This document shows positions 31,325 through 42,552 of a DNA stretch of 64,000 nucleotides, piece by piece; position 1 is the stretch's first letter; the number at the start of each line of letters is the position of its first letter. Below the pieces are notes generated by a model that worked only from the letters and a program-made list of their open reading frames with translations, did not search any database and was not told where the DNA came from. The DNA comes from Gliomastix tumulicola (taxonomy: Eukaryota; Ascomycota; Sordariomycetes; Hypocreales; Bionectriaceae), in the NCBI GenBank assembly GCA_001599755.1, contig BCHX01000006.1, positions 731,336 to 795,335 on the forward strand. Direction: 5' to 3'. Both the position numbers and the translations under genes were made by a program.

Positions 31325-32976
31325 GGTGTGACTTGGCGAGGCTGTTTTCTTCGAATGAGAGTTGGGAGTGGAATGAATGGATGGATGGATGAATGAGAGA
31401 GGAGAATGTCTTCTTGAGGCGGACATCTGTCGCTTTTTATCCTTTCTGGCAGCACTGCACGTCAACGTCGCCCTTGAGTGAGAATGGGAATTGATGATGA
31501 TCCATGCTGAGCCGATGGATGGTATCTCGGGAATTTGTTTGTGAACCACGGCATCACCACCAGACATGGTCCGATCGTACCAACCCTTGCCCTCGTGGCC
31601 AGCGCAAAGAAGGGGAGGGCTGAATCCGAATTCCTGGAATGTGCTCAGATGCAAAGATCAAGATCGAGTGGTTGAAACAGATCATCTGAATTCTCCCCGA
31701 AAGCGAGGTACTGCCGAGCCGACAGCCGGGTTTGAGATTTCCCAAGGCTTCGCTTCGCCTGAAAGTCGGTGCACCCAAGAGAGACACGTCCGGGCCGAAT
31801 GGAGCAGTTTTTGGGCACTGGAAAGTAAGATCTTAGCACAGCTTTGGCCGTGTGTAGGCACTAAAACACGCTGTGAGGTCAAGGGCAGTAGCCCTCTGTC
31901 AGATCAGATTCCTAGCACACCCTTTGTGTAACGGTCCTCACTATGATTGCCCTGTCGATTACATCATCGTTAAGCCCCGATACTTCTCGGAAGACTTACG
32001 TATAAGATATCTGAGACGCATGATGATTTGTTTCATGCTGTTAAATTGCTGGAATGACATACAATTTCATCACGGTGCCTGTCAGCGTCTACCTGACGAT
32101 GGGATGCTCACTACTACGGACCCTCGCTGAGCGGTCCTCGCCTCATCAAAGTGCCTATGATTCAGGTTACGGGTTCTTTTTGAACATGGTCTTAAGCGTC
32201 GGAGTTGTTGCCAAGTGCCAGACGGTGAGGCTGCGTATCCCTTGTTCCCTAGTGTTCCAGCTCTCACGGTCCGAGCGTGTGTTTGCGAGGCAGGGCTGAA
32301 AGCAGCAGGAAGGAATGTCAGGCTGAGAAGATCTTCAGGAAGTCGTTTTGATCAATGACAAATCGACGGCATGCGCTCACAGGAAGTCGCGCCATCGGAC
32401 TCCCTTGAGGTGATACTCAGGTAGCACCAGACCTCCCTGTACATCACCAACTCAGCAGTGCAGCCTGGCTCTCTGGTATTCAATCTACAGGATCGGAGCG
32501 TACCTATGGTCGGGCTTAGCTTCTTCTAAGACTCGTCATCTCACAGTCATTTGGCGGATATATAGTTGGTAAAAAGCTCGAGTCACATACGCCGCCAAAT
32601 TGTATGGTCCTGTACCTCAATATTTATTCGACCGCGCGGCGGGCTACCGACTCAATCAACAAGTGCTATAGGAACTGATGCCTAAGGTGCCTCCAGAATA
32701 CCCCCCAATCTGACTAGTCGTCATAGCGATCCCTCTCCGATATCTTTTCACGCTTCATGCCCATCACATTATTTACATGCTTGTGCTTGTTTTGGCTTCA
32801 CCTCACTTGAGGCTACTAGACCCGGCAACCACGATGAGGTTCAAGCACGTCTGCCGGGGCCCTCCCACCCCCTCAGCTTGATAGCGAGAAAATGAGAAAG
32901 GGGGGAGGCATCTCACCTCATTAGCAATGTTGCCAACCTCATCCACCGCGCAGGGTCAGATAGAGCAACGGCGGGG
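31325..32976. other. Gene-poor stretch, nothing recognised
   Basis: This 1.65-kb region begins a markedly AT-richer stretch. No gene, repeat array or transposon terminus was recognised. The left end should hold the promoter of the secreted protein gene, with an AT-rich TTTTTATCC tract near 31435. Confidence 0.4.
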
Positions 32977-33464
32977 CTATAGCATCACGGACAGCTCGAT
33001 GGGCGTAACGGACATCGCCTCTAGATCCCCGGACCCGGACCCTTCCTCGACGATTTCGTTCCCACCGATGGCGCTCTCTCTGCCAGTCTCCGGCCTTTCC
33101 TAGAAAGTAGAAAGGGGGCGTCAGTGGTCGTGCTCCTCGCTGGCCAGGTGTTGACTAGCGCGCATCGACAGGATATGCCTCGGGTTATCACTTACCTCCG
33201 TGTACTCTTGTCTCCGACCTCCACCTCACAAGGAGCCAGCGTGGCATAACCCGGTTAATGATTGTCGATCCTTCAATCTGCCCCGTACCGACAAGGTCCT
33301 CTAAACCGGGCTGACTCTGGGCCCAGGTCTCGTTCGGTGTCTCGGCGTTGCAATGCTCTCCGGTCCAGTTTCTAGCCGAGATATTGCATGAGCAGCGTTG
33401 CGCAGCCGAAGAGCGCGGTGACGAGGGATGGCAACAATGCCCAAATTAGTGCTGGCGTTTCCAT
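32977..33464 (-). pseudogene. Possible broken small membrane-protein gene
   Basis: On the minus strand an ATG at 33464 opens a 30-residue hydrophobic peptide (METPALIWALLPSLVTALFG...) that stops at an in-frame TAG at 33374-33372. The same frame then continues for about 30 codons with a charged sequence (KLDRRALQRRDTERDL). Further on, a well-formed 96-bp intron (33195-33100; GTAAGT donor, CACTGACG branch, TTTCTAG acceptor) leads to a 40-codon acidic exon ending at 32977 (ERPETGRESAIGGNEIVEEG...). A membrane anchor followed by an acidic tail makes sense as one gene, but it needs the TAG to be read through or to be a mutation, plus another intron. I give it as a candidate relic only. Confidence 0.3.
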
Positions 33465-34550
33465 TTTCTTAAATAAAGAAGACGTTGGCACAAGAAAGAA
33501 AGATCAGAGACACGATTGGGTGGCGGGTGCTAGTATTTATGTCCTTTGGCATTTTGTAATAGACTTTCCATTGTTATGAACGGCTGCCGATGTGGGAAGG
33601 TTGATTCTGTCTCGTCAAGTAGGAACGCTGGTCCTCGCCCATCAACTACTAACCTTGATATAGACTCCACTACCTGCAGTTGCCATTCGTGGTGCCCACT
33701 GCTATTTTCATGAGCTCATGGAGCCTGGTCTACTATACCTTGGCGACCGCTCCAAAGGTTTGAAGTTATGTTTATTTGCCGGATTTCTCCTTAATTTATA
33801 AGCGCAACCAAGACTATTCGTTGCTGTCTTGCTTCATTCCAAGATTATCCTACCTGCCTAATATAGCAGTTAAGGATTGTAGTTCTAAAAGACCAGAATG
33901 GGCAAAGCACTTAAGTTGTCAGTTACCACAGAAACCTTAGCAGCCATTGCAGAGGCTCAAAGCGCTCTCGTAGCCAGCCACCTGAATTCGCAAGCTTCTA
34001 ACTAAATTCCTTAATATAAGGTTCGAGGTGGCGCAGTAAGATTTAAGCAGAAAAGGACCTTATCCCAAAGCTGTATCCTGCTCTGTCTTGCTCTCCTCGT
34101 GAAGTCAAGATCTCGGTGGCATCCGGGATTACTGCAGATATTGTAATGCATTCACGGTGGGAAGCGTGTACATACCTCCCCTTATTGAGTAAGACATGTA
34201 CGGGGTGTGCCGTATCCCATCATTAATTGGATGAGGGAAAGAGGTTCGCCATTTTTAGGGATCCCATTATCAATGTGTACCTAAGTTCGCCATACTTCCA
34301 CTTAGTGCCTAGGAGTCATTACAGCTTCCCAGCCACATCCCGACCACCTATTGAATTATTAAATATAAAAGACTCTGGTCTGCCCGCACTTCACACCCAT
34401 ACAACCACGAAATTCAGAAGCGTTCAAGGAACTCAAAATACTAGCATTATCTCTACAGAAGCAACACACAATACGATATCTCCTCCTCAACGACTAAAGG
34501 TAGCCGAAAAAGCAAGACAGCTTCCTTCTGCAGCGGAGTTATCACACGCA
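33465..34550. other. AT-rich intergenic region
   Basis: No gene was recognised in 1.1 kb apart from a TATAAAA box at 34364-34370, about 180 bp before the next start codon. The region is visibly more AT-rich than the rest of the window. Confidence 0.4.
34364..34370 (+). promoter_or_regulatory. TATA box of the orphan gene at 34551
   Basis: TATAAAA within an AT-rich context, about 180 bp upstream of the ATG at 34551. Confidence 0.4.
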
Positions 34551-35216
34551 ATGGCGCCAGCTGCTCATCCCACAAAAGCACCTCCTCCATCTTATTACAG
34601 CATCGACCCATCCACAGATGACATCGCTAAGACTGTGAGAGCTTGGGACAGGGAGAGGCCTCGACGTAAATCTGGACGGATCCATCAAAACATGACATTC
34701 AGGTTCGTCCCTGAAATACGACAGCATTTTTCCCTTGGACGATTTTTTCGCAATCGCACGAAACAGCCATCATGGATCGCGATTCTCTGTGTTGAAAGCG
34801 ACAATGTGGCTCGCATGATGCGGGACGGCTTCCACTGGTCGACGGCCGACATTGAGAAGAACAACGGACACCTGACCCTAAATGACTCCGGGGCACTTGG
34901 CACGTACGGCATGAGTTCCCGTTGGCGACATGTGCGAGTATGGTACCTCCAAGATTCCTCCAAGGACGCCCAGTGGCGCGGAACTCTGCGCGTCGTTGGC
35001 ACATCAAAGGACGCCGTCATCAACTTCGACCCAAGCCAAATCACGCCTGATATGGTGGTGCGAGCTCGGGCATGGAACTGGACTGGTGGGATGGTTTATG
35101 AGGCCGACAAGAAGGCCGGCCATGTCTACAACACTGTATTCAACTCGATGCCGCTGACAGGGTGGTGGCCAGCACCCAAGACGAAGGGTGATCAGCTGAA
35201 GGGTTGGAAGCAGTGA
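34551..35216 (+). CDS. Hypothetical protein (orphan-like)
   Basis: A single exon encodes 221 residues. The frame is open upstream as well, but that part has an AT-rich, non-coding look and the first good ATG is at 34551. The product is rich in basic and aromatic residues (SYYSIDPSTDD near the start, later FRFVPEIRQHF and MVVRARAWNWTGG, ending GWKQ). It has no signal peptide, membrane segment or motif I recognise. Higher GC in this frame than in the flanks, together with an upstream TATA box, supports it as a real gene. Function unknown. Confidence 0.5.
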   Translation: MAPAAHPTKAPPPSYYSIDPSTDDIAKTVRAWDRERPRRKSGRIHQNMTFRFVPEIRQHFSLGRFFRNRTKQPSWIAILCVESDNVARMMRDGFHWSTADIEKNNGHLTLNDSGALGTYGMSSRWRHVRVWYLQDSSKDAQWRGTLRVVGTSKDAVINFDPSQITPDMVVRARAWNWTGGMVYEADKKAGHVYNTVFNSMPLTGWWPAPKTKGDQLKGWKQ

Positions 35217-36422
35217 GGGATGTACAGTAGCAGTGGCCAAATTCAAAATTATGTAATAACAAGCTTCTCTGCCTCTTACAGCCGTGTGTTAAATTGGCCA
35301 TTATATGGCTAACGAGTATCATGGAACCTCTTAGTAAATCCGCGAGCGGACTAAACGTATCAAGTGCTGAGATCGCTGAACACTACTCCTAACTTCATTG
35401 CAAAGGATTGAAGCTACCTCATGTTGTGGCTATTGATTTGTTTATGACTGTTAGATAATCAGGGCTGGAACTTTTCTTGGACACTTTAAAAATGCGATCC
35501 AGCCCAGTTTCCAGCCACCAAAGAGCAAGATCTATTATAAAGTAAATTTGTATAACCAGCCCCTTTCTCCAGAAACTAGCTGCAAAGCATGCCTCCCTGA
35601 GGCGTGAGCCAGCCACGCTATTTCCCCTGCCTTTTTCCTCATAGAGATCAATTTACATTACCGGGAGGCTAAACAGAGAAACTGCAAGTTCTGGCGCAAC
35701 TCAAATCTCATCTCCCCCCTACAGTAAGCCGGGGACATGACACCACCATCAGGCTTGGAAGACGTTGGATGACCATCGAGGCTATTTGAAGTCTTGAGAC
35801 TGACAGGATCTGACTATCTCAAGGTATGAAAGCTATGAAGACAGACAGGGCTCAAGTGTCCATGGACGTCGACGTCATTACCAACGAAAAAGCACGCCAC
35901 GTAGCCATGGCTTACGCTTCCGGGTTCATGTTATACCTTGTAGAGACTTCGTCCGGCCACGAAACAGCTCTTGCCAGTGACATTGTCCAGTTCGGTAAGG
36001 CGTGCTGTAGAATACCGATATTGATGTTCAGCTACAAATCCCCCGATGACATTCCAATCCGGCATCCATGGGAGCATTGTGAGAAAGTCGAAAAGGAAGC
36101 TTTTCATCGTCGTAGCTAGAGAGGGAGAAAAGAGGCCTGATAGAAAGTCGAAGGTGGTTGGAGGGGCTGTCTTCGGTGTGTCAATGGTGAGACATAAACT
36201 TAGACGAAGCCATACCATCGCGACCAGCCTCAGTTAAAAGTTTGTAGCCAGCCAACAGGCAAGATAGCCTCCGTAACTTTAAGAATGCCACAATCCTGCC
36301 ACCCATTCGAGCAGGTATATATTTTCCCTTCTGGTCTTCTCAAGTCCGATTCTTTTTTTCTTCGCTTCTTCTTCCAAACGCTTTCCACATATCTCAGCAA
36401 CAGCAGAAGCTCTTCTTTCGCT
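35217..36422. other. AT-rich intergenic region
   Basis: No convincing gene. A 97-codon frame at 35826-36119 was considered and not accepted. TATATAT at 36316-36322 lies about 105 bp before the next start codon. Confidence 0.35.
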
Positions 36423-36950
36423 ATGTCTTCATGTTCCTTCTCCGACTCAAGCTCCATCGCATCTTCTGCGCCGACGACTTATTCCTGGGCCTCGTCTAGA
36501 TCCTCGGCGACATCCGTGTCCGTCGGCTCCGTCGGCTCTGTCGACCCTGCCCAAGTTGTTGGGCCCCCTCCCACGTCTCCTCTGCCTACCCAAGGCTCGA
36601 CGCTCTCCTTGGTCTCGGCATTGAACGAGGGTGGTCAGCTTCCCAACCTCGTGCAGATCCTAGAGCCGGATGATCCAGCCGAAGCACCCCTGCCTTGCGC
36701 ATCCGTGCGTGGATGTCCGCTCCTGGACGAGGAGCTCCTGCCGCCGAGCTCGCAACGCCCCAAGACTCGCAGACGGGCTCTGCAGCGCTGGTGCAAGAAG
36801 TTTTTCCGGGACTGCTGTTCCATCGTGCGCCAGACGTGCGTAGAGAGTCGTGTCTCGGTCGCCCATGCTGCGGAGGGTCTGGTTCTTCGCTGGCGAATGA
36901 TCGGGAAAGGGAGGAAGGGACAGGTCTACGGACCATCTACGACCTTTTGA
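36423..36950 (+). CDS. Serine-rich small hypothetical protein
   Basis: A single frame of 175 residues from the ATG at 36423: a serine-rich first third (MSSCSFSDSSSIASSAPTTY...), a proline/acidic middle (ILEPDDPAEAPLPC) and a basic, cysteine-containing end (KTRRRALQRWCKKFF). TATATAT lies about 105 bp upstream. Just after the stop codon sits a near-perfect intron (36957-37010: GTATGT donor, TACTAAC branch, TAG acceptor). Either that intron is in the 3' UTR, or the true product uses another frame that runs through it into a 65-codon exon ending at 37206. I cannot decide between the two, so the 3' end is uncertain. Confidence 0.4.
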   Translation: MSSCSFSDSSSIASSAPTTYSWASSRSSATSVSVGSVGSVDPAQVVGPPPTSPLPTQGSTLSLVSALNEGGQLPNLVQILEPDDPAEAPLPCASVRGCPLLDEELLPPSSQRPKTRRRALQRWCKKFFRDCCSIVRQTCVESRVSVAHAAEGLVLRWRMIGKGRKGQVYGPSTTF

Positions 36951-37209
36951 TGAGCGGTATGTTATTTTCACGTTGTTCTGCATGGCATGGATTACTACTA
37001 ACATCATGGTAGTTCGTTTTAGGCTCTTTCCTTTTCTGTTGGACAAAGGCGTGAATATCTGCCTCTGGGAGGAATTTGAGCAAGTCCCATCGAGCTACGA
37101 TGCTAGGAATTGCGGAACTTTCAAGGCCGTATTAAAGAGCGTCTACCCGAAAGAAATAAACCACATCTTCCAAGCGTACATTTGTAGCGGCCACTCCCCT
37201 TTGTGAAGC

Positions 37210-37706
37210 CTAGTCTTCATCCCCTTTCGTGTCGACCAACTTCCAACTCTCGGCCTCCTTTTCGGCCTTCTCTTTCTCTTCGCCTTTCTTTTCCCTCTCA
37301 ATCATCCGGCTCCCGAAGACTATGCTCAGTGCGAACAAGAGAGCCGATGCTGCCATTAGAAGCCAGAACGTATTAATCCTGGTACTAGCCGAGCAAGACG
37401 AAAGGCCGAGCCCTGGCGGTCCCTTCTCGATAACCCCGGCCGAGTCGACAGCCCAGTGCTCGACCGTGTCGGAGCCGCATGGCTGTGAGGTCGTCACCTT
37501 CACGTTGTATTTGGAGGGAAGACCACACTGTCATGTTGTCAGGTACGGATCACGGTCTGTAAAAGGGGACGGCTGCAGGGTGCACAAACCTCTGTTTCGA
37601 ACACTCGGGCGCCGAAGAAGCCAACAAGACAGCCCAGTCCCAGACCCCAGCTGGCAGCTTCCCAGGGAGCAAGCAGCTTTGAATCTTTCATTTTCTTGGT
37701 GTCCAT
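37210..37706 (-). CDS. Small two-helix membrane protein (2 exons)
   Basis: Exons 37706-37590 and 37527-37210 encode 144 residues. The intron has an atypical GTTTGT donor and a CATGACAG acceptor but joins cleanly in phase. The product starts MDTKKMKDSKLLAP and has a glycine-rich hydrophobic segment (WGLGLGCLVGFFGARVF). A loop with three Cys follows, then a clear transmembrane helix (FWLLMAASALLFALSIVFG) and a Lys/Glu-rich cytosolic tail ending in DTKGDED. TATATAAA lies about 75 bp upstream on the minus strand. I recognise no family and the function is unknown. Confidence 0.6.
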
Positions 37707-37776
37707 GATGTCGATAAAAGATCGGTGAGCGGAGGAGGGAAAGGAAAACGTAAGCGCATCCGGGGATTAGATGGCA

Positions 37777-37784
37777 TTTATATA
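37777..37784 (-). promoter_or_regulatory. TATA box of the small membrane-protein gene
   Basis: TATATAAA on the minus strand, about 75 bp upstream of the ATG at 37706. The rest of the 37707-38013 gap showed nothing. Confidence 0.5.
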
Positions 37785-38013
37785 CCTCCCCTCAATTCAT
37801 GCTAGTCCGCCTCGTGCTGACTGGGATGTGGCACAGGATCAGCGTGGCAAGGAACGTGGCACCACAAACAGGGCAAATGATGGCCAAACTGCTCCATGTG
37901 GGGTGCTCGATGAGGCAGTGCATGGCGTGTTTCACGGAGGCTGAGGGATGGGACCGGGTGAAGGACCAACATTATATGAATATGAGAGACTGTCTATCGC
38001 CTAGCTTGTACAT

Positions 38014-41000
38014 TTACGCCGCCCTAGCCACATCTGCTTCTTCAAGCAGCCACATGATCTCCTCCAAAACGGTCTTCTCATCTGCAGCTGCGTCCACAGG
38101 GTAGACATCCGTCTCTTCTGGGCCCGCTGCCTCATACGTGTCGAGCTGCCCACCCACGAGATCCTGCCTCATGTAATGTCCCGTCCTCGCTTCCAGTCTC
38201 GCGGTGAGTGTCAGGCTATCCGCCTGAAGATCGAGGAATAGCACCCGGATGCCCCGGCTCACTAGACTCTCACGAAGCTGGGAGCGGTAGCTGCGTTTCA
38301 GCGCCGAGCAGGACACCACGGCGCTGTCGTAGGAGAGATCCTCCAGCGCTTCTGCAGTGTGGCTGGACACCCTCTCTAGCCACGGCCAGCGATCGCCGTC
38401 AGAAAGTGCCTGGGCCGATCGCATCTTTTCGATGGATGGCTTGCTGTGCAGAGAGTCGCCCTCGATGAACGGCACCTGTAGGTAGTCCGCGACGGCCTTA
38501 CCAGCCGTGGTCTTGCCTGTGCCGCACGGCCCTGCCATGAAGATGGCCGTCTTTTGAATTTCCGGGGTTATCGATTGCTGCTGCTGCCAGGCGTTCTGAC
38601 GGAAGTAATCCACGAATTTCTTCACGAGCGTAGGCCCGATAAGGGGAGCTTCGGCAAGCGCTGGGGAGAGCGAGCAGGCGACATCCGTAGCGAAGGTCTT
38701 GGACGGAGAGAACTCGGTCTTGTCGTACTTTGACGCGAAGAAATCAACAAGTTTGATTGGCGGGTTCGTCTGAGGATCCTGGCTGGACGATCGGAGCTTT
38801 TGCACCCATTCCTGCGGCTCGGCCTCAGTGAACTGTAGTCCACTTTCTCGCAGAGCTGGTAACAAGTCCTCGACGAAGTTGAACGTCTTAGGATGTGCGA
38901 TGTTGACAAAGACGTCGTTGGTATCAGAGAGAGCAACATCGATGCAAGCCGAGGCCACAGTGTCCACAGGCAGCCACGAAGGCGTCTCCTGCAGCCGCGG
39001 GAGAACGCCAACCGTCACGGCCGTCTGCATCATCATCGGCACCGCCTCCTGCGCATTCCACACACCGTGTTGAGTGTCTCCGATGATCTGTCCCACACGC
39101 AGTACGCGTGCCCGAACGCCCTGCTGCGCGGCAGCGGCGCAGATATGCTCCGAGACAGACTTGGACTGGGCGTAGCCCATGCCTTGCGCCCACTCCAGTG
39201 GCGGCAGCGCTTCTGGGATGGGATCGACGGTGGAGCGCGCACATGTGCTTACGGACGAGCAGAAGTTCATCGACGCGCCCGCCTTGGAGCTCTTGCACAG
39301 GGCGATGAGGTTCCGGACGCCGAGGATGTTGCTCTCGAAGCTGCTGAGCTTCATGTTGAAGTTGACGGACCACGCACAGTGGATTACGCTTCGGAGGTCC
39401 TGAGAGATAGCGTCGTATGTCTCATCGGAAAGTCCCAATTTCGCTGCCGCAAGGTTGGACGGCAGAGCGATGATCTTACGCCTAGAGGAGAGTGCCATGG
39501 AGTGGTAGATCTTGCGTTGGATGAGAGAGCTCTTGACCCGACGGAGTGCACGAGCCGCGTCAGGTGCACGGACAAGACAGTAGATATAGGCAATGTCGTC
39601 CCGTGCAGAAAGCTGAGAGACGACGTGGGCACCAAGCGAGCCGGTCGCACCAGTGATGATCTGTATGAGTCAATTCGTTAGCATCTGCATCCCATCGAAA
39701 AGGACCAGAGTGAAAGGAAGTTCGGGGGGGCTTACCACTGAACCTGGTTTTTCACCACCGACCGGGGAGTATCGGTCAATGAGGGCATTCATCTCATCTT
39801 CGATGGGTGTCGTCTTGACCAGCTCCTGACCCGAGCTCAATGCGAAGAGAAACCTGCTCAACTTCTCCACCGTCGACTGCTCAAAGACAACATTCTGGCC
39901 CAGGGCTTTTCTCCCGTCGCCAAGATTAACCGTCTTGAGGATCTGGCTGCGGATCTGAAGAGCTTGCAAAGAGTCGAGACCCAGCGCGAAGAAATCGGTG
40001 TCATCTTTCAAATCACCGACGGCCAGAGAAAGAGACTTGGCGATCACACCGCGCACAAGATCACGTAGCTCGGGCAGGTCGATCTTAGGCAGATGTTCCG
40101 TGCTGCCGCCATCCTGCTCGTCGTAGGCCTCATCTATTTCGGCCTTGAAAGCTTTGTAAAAGGCTTGACGGATGATGCTGCCCTTATCGGTTCGCGGGTA
40201 GGAGCAGTCTGCGGGAAGAATGCGGACCATCTCCTTCGAGATACGCGCGAAAGCGTCCACGTCCCGATTTGCCGTCTCCACGACCTCCCAGATAGCGTTG
40301 AGGGTATCTTCCGGCGTCGCTTTGGGATCGGCCTGGTGAATGGCAGGGACGACCAGAACACCGAGATAAGGTCTTCCTGCGCCAAAGACAACGGCCTCCG
40401 CAATATGCCTGTTGGAGCGTAGCCGCCCTTCCATAGCGACGGGGCTGAACTTCTCTCCGTTGACCAAGACCAAAGTATCATCAAGGCGAGCGACATACTT
40501 CCAGGCTTTGGGGATCGTAGGGTGTGGCTCGAAAAGGTCTTTTGTCGTATATGAGCCATCTGGCTGATTAGACTGGACCTTTGCCGGCCAGCCTTCAGAA
40601 ACAGAGCATTCGTAGAGGCTCGGCCCTCGAGGAATCCACTTCAGGTAGGGAGAGAGTCGATCATGCTCTCGGACGTAGTTCCAGGCCTTGTCACCGGCGG
40701 GGCGGAACGATGTCATCAGTTGGCCGACTTCAGTACTATTGAGGTGTACATGTCAGTGGGAGGTTCTCTGATGACTGCCAAACAGGGGACACTCACGCTC
40801 CATAGTGGCCAACAAGATTCACACCGTTATCCACAAGAAGATTTCCCAGGTCATCCGGGCACGCGGATCCGCCGTACATGACAACCTTCAGCCGTCTCAT
40901 GAGGCCGATGCCTTCCTGAGATTCGGACAACAACTTGAGGGCATACGGAACGCCATAGAATATCTCAAACTGCGTCTGACGCATGATCGACACAAGATAT

Positions 41001-41903
41001 TGGCTCGTCAGAGGAAGGTCGGCGTTGTATAAGTGGATCGATTTGCGAGCGTAGATTGCGCGGAAGACGTTGCAGATTCCGTGGTTGTGGAAGAGTGGCA
41101 GCGTGATGAGGGCTTTCATTTCCATGTTCATGGCATAATTCGGAATGCATGACTTCTGGCTTTGGTAGATGGGTTTCGGTAGACCCGTAGATCCTGAGCA
41201 ATCATAAGTTAGCAACGTGTCAGACTCAGCAATGGGTTGGCTGATGGAGCATACCACTCGAATGAATGATCCAGATAATATTGTTCTTTTCCACCTCTGG
41301 ATCAAGCTGTCTGTCCAAACGGGTGTCGACGTAGGTCTCGATCGAGAACTCGAAACTGTTACGCTGCACAAATTCCAGGATCCGCGTCGTCCCCCTTGCT
41401 GCCTGTACCGCTGCCGCCAGATCAAGGTTGGCTTTGTCGGCAATCAAGACTTCCGCTCCTGTTGATTCTAGCAGTGACTCGACTGCAGGCTGTGGGATTC
41501 TGGTCGACAAGAGCAGGACTGTGTGTCCAAGCTTCGCTAGGGCCAGCATTGTGACGAAGTACTCGAGGTTGGAAGAGCCGAGAAGCGCCACGACTGCAGG
41601 CTTTTGCGCGGATGACAGCCGAGCCGGTAATTCGGCCTCGTAGATTTTTGCGGCACGCCATGCGAAGACATCCAGTTGTTGCAGCGTATAGTCGACGAAG
41701 GTGGTTCCAGACGAAGGGTAAGACACAACGTGAGTATGCGGGTATAGGCGAGCCCGCTGTCTCACGAGCCCGTCAATGGTGTGGATGGAAGACTCGCTAT
41801 CATCTTCCGTGGCAGGGGAAATACTGTGGGCGGCAGACTTCTCCAGCCCGAGTGACTGGCTGAAAGACTCCAAGGGGCCTTGGACGAGGACTGAGGCTGC
41901 CAT
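38014..41903 (-). CDS. NRPS-like carboxylate reductase fused to a gluconokinase domain (A-T-R-GntK, 4 exons)
   Basis: Exons 41903-41255, 41193-40797, 40735-39736 and 39660-38014 encode 1230 residues. Adenylation domain: HSSGSTGLPKP (A3), GHYGATEVG (A5), ARLDDTLVLVNGEK (A7) and PRTDKGS near the A10 site. Carrier domain: FALGLDSLQALQ, with the phosphopantetheine Ser at about 602. Thioester reductase: IITGATGSLGAHV from residue 683 and the catalytic YAQSK. From about 1055 to the end comes a whole gluconokinase-like domain: GPCGTGKTTAGKAVA (P-loop), PFIEGDSLHSKPSIEKM, DGDRWPWLERV, VVSCSALKRSYRSQL and GHYMRQDL. The reductase and kinase share one unspliced exon of 1647 nt, so the fusion does not depend on splice prediction. 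The first parts should adenylate a carboxylate, tether it and release it as an aldehyde; the fused kinase suggests a phosphorylated product. Confidence 0.9.
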
Positions 41904-42552
41904 TGCTGAGAGGTATGGCTGCTACGATGGCAAGCTATTGTGCTTAGTGACCGCCAATTGAGAAGGGGTTGGTCCCGTCAAGGTTAAATATCACACCCAG
42001 CCTTGTCCGTGCCTGGAGGTGACCATCGTTTGGGAACACTAGCCTCTTTCTCTGACGGACATGTCGATGCTGAGGAATCCGTCCTGAGGGCAGTGACGGA
42101 AGCTATTACGAGTTGGGTATCCGTCAGTATATCCGCCACCAAATTTTGATGATCCGCCTGCAGATTCCAATTCCTTCGGCTTTTCCGTCAACTGAACGGC
42201 GACGGATGGGATGATACTAGTACTAACTCAGCTTCTGTTGCTAAATCCGGTCCTGTTTTGGACATCCGTCGACGGGTTTCTTTCCATCGAGTCAGTCTCT
42301 CACTATCTAGTGGCCAGCCCCCCGCAGAAGGTTGATAGGGGAAAATCATCCGGGGAACAGAAGTTGTGTGCCCCAGGTTTCCTCAGAACACCCGCCCCCG
42401 GGGAAGACTTGGCTCAGCCGCCTATATATCGAGACCGACCCCGTGTTTTCCCCCGTGCTCTTTGCCTCCAAGCCATCACGTTGAAGTTTCATCTTCCCTT
42501 TCCCCCAGCTTTGACTTCTTCAATCTCTGAGCAGGCACCCTCTTCGTTCACC
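41904..42552. promoter_or_regulatory. Bidirectional promoter with eight TCCGT/ACGGA sites
   Basis: This region lies between the divergent NRPS-like and MFS genes. TCCGT occurs at 42006, 42078, 42120, 42184 and 42265; ACGGA at 42055, 42096 and 42202 (first bases). Four copies read TCCGTCA on one strand or the other. TATATAT at 42423-42429 serves the MFS gene, about 125 bp before its ATG. CGG-containing half-sites are the known target type of Zn2Cys6 factors, one of which is encoded at 46425. Confidence 0.6.

Noticed and set aside
35826..36119. 97-codon frame in the AT-rich island
   Set aside because: No promoter signal, domain or composition strong enough to support a gene.
37229..37708. Plus-strand frame of 159 codons
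   Set aside because: It is antisense to the small membrane-protein gene, which has a TATA box, a transmembrane helix and a coherent splice.
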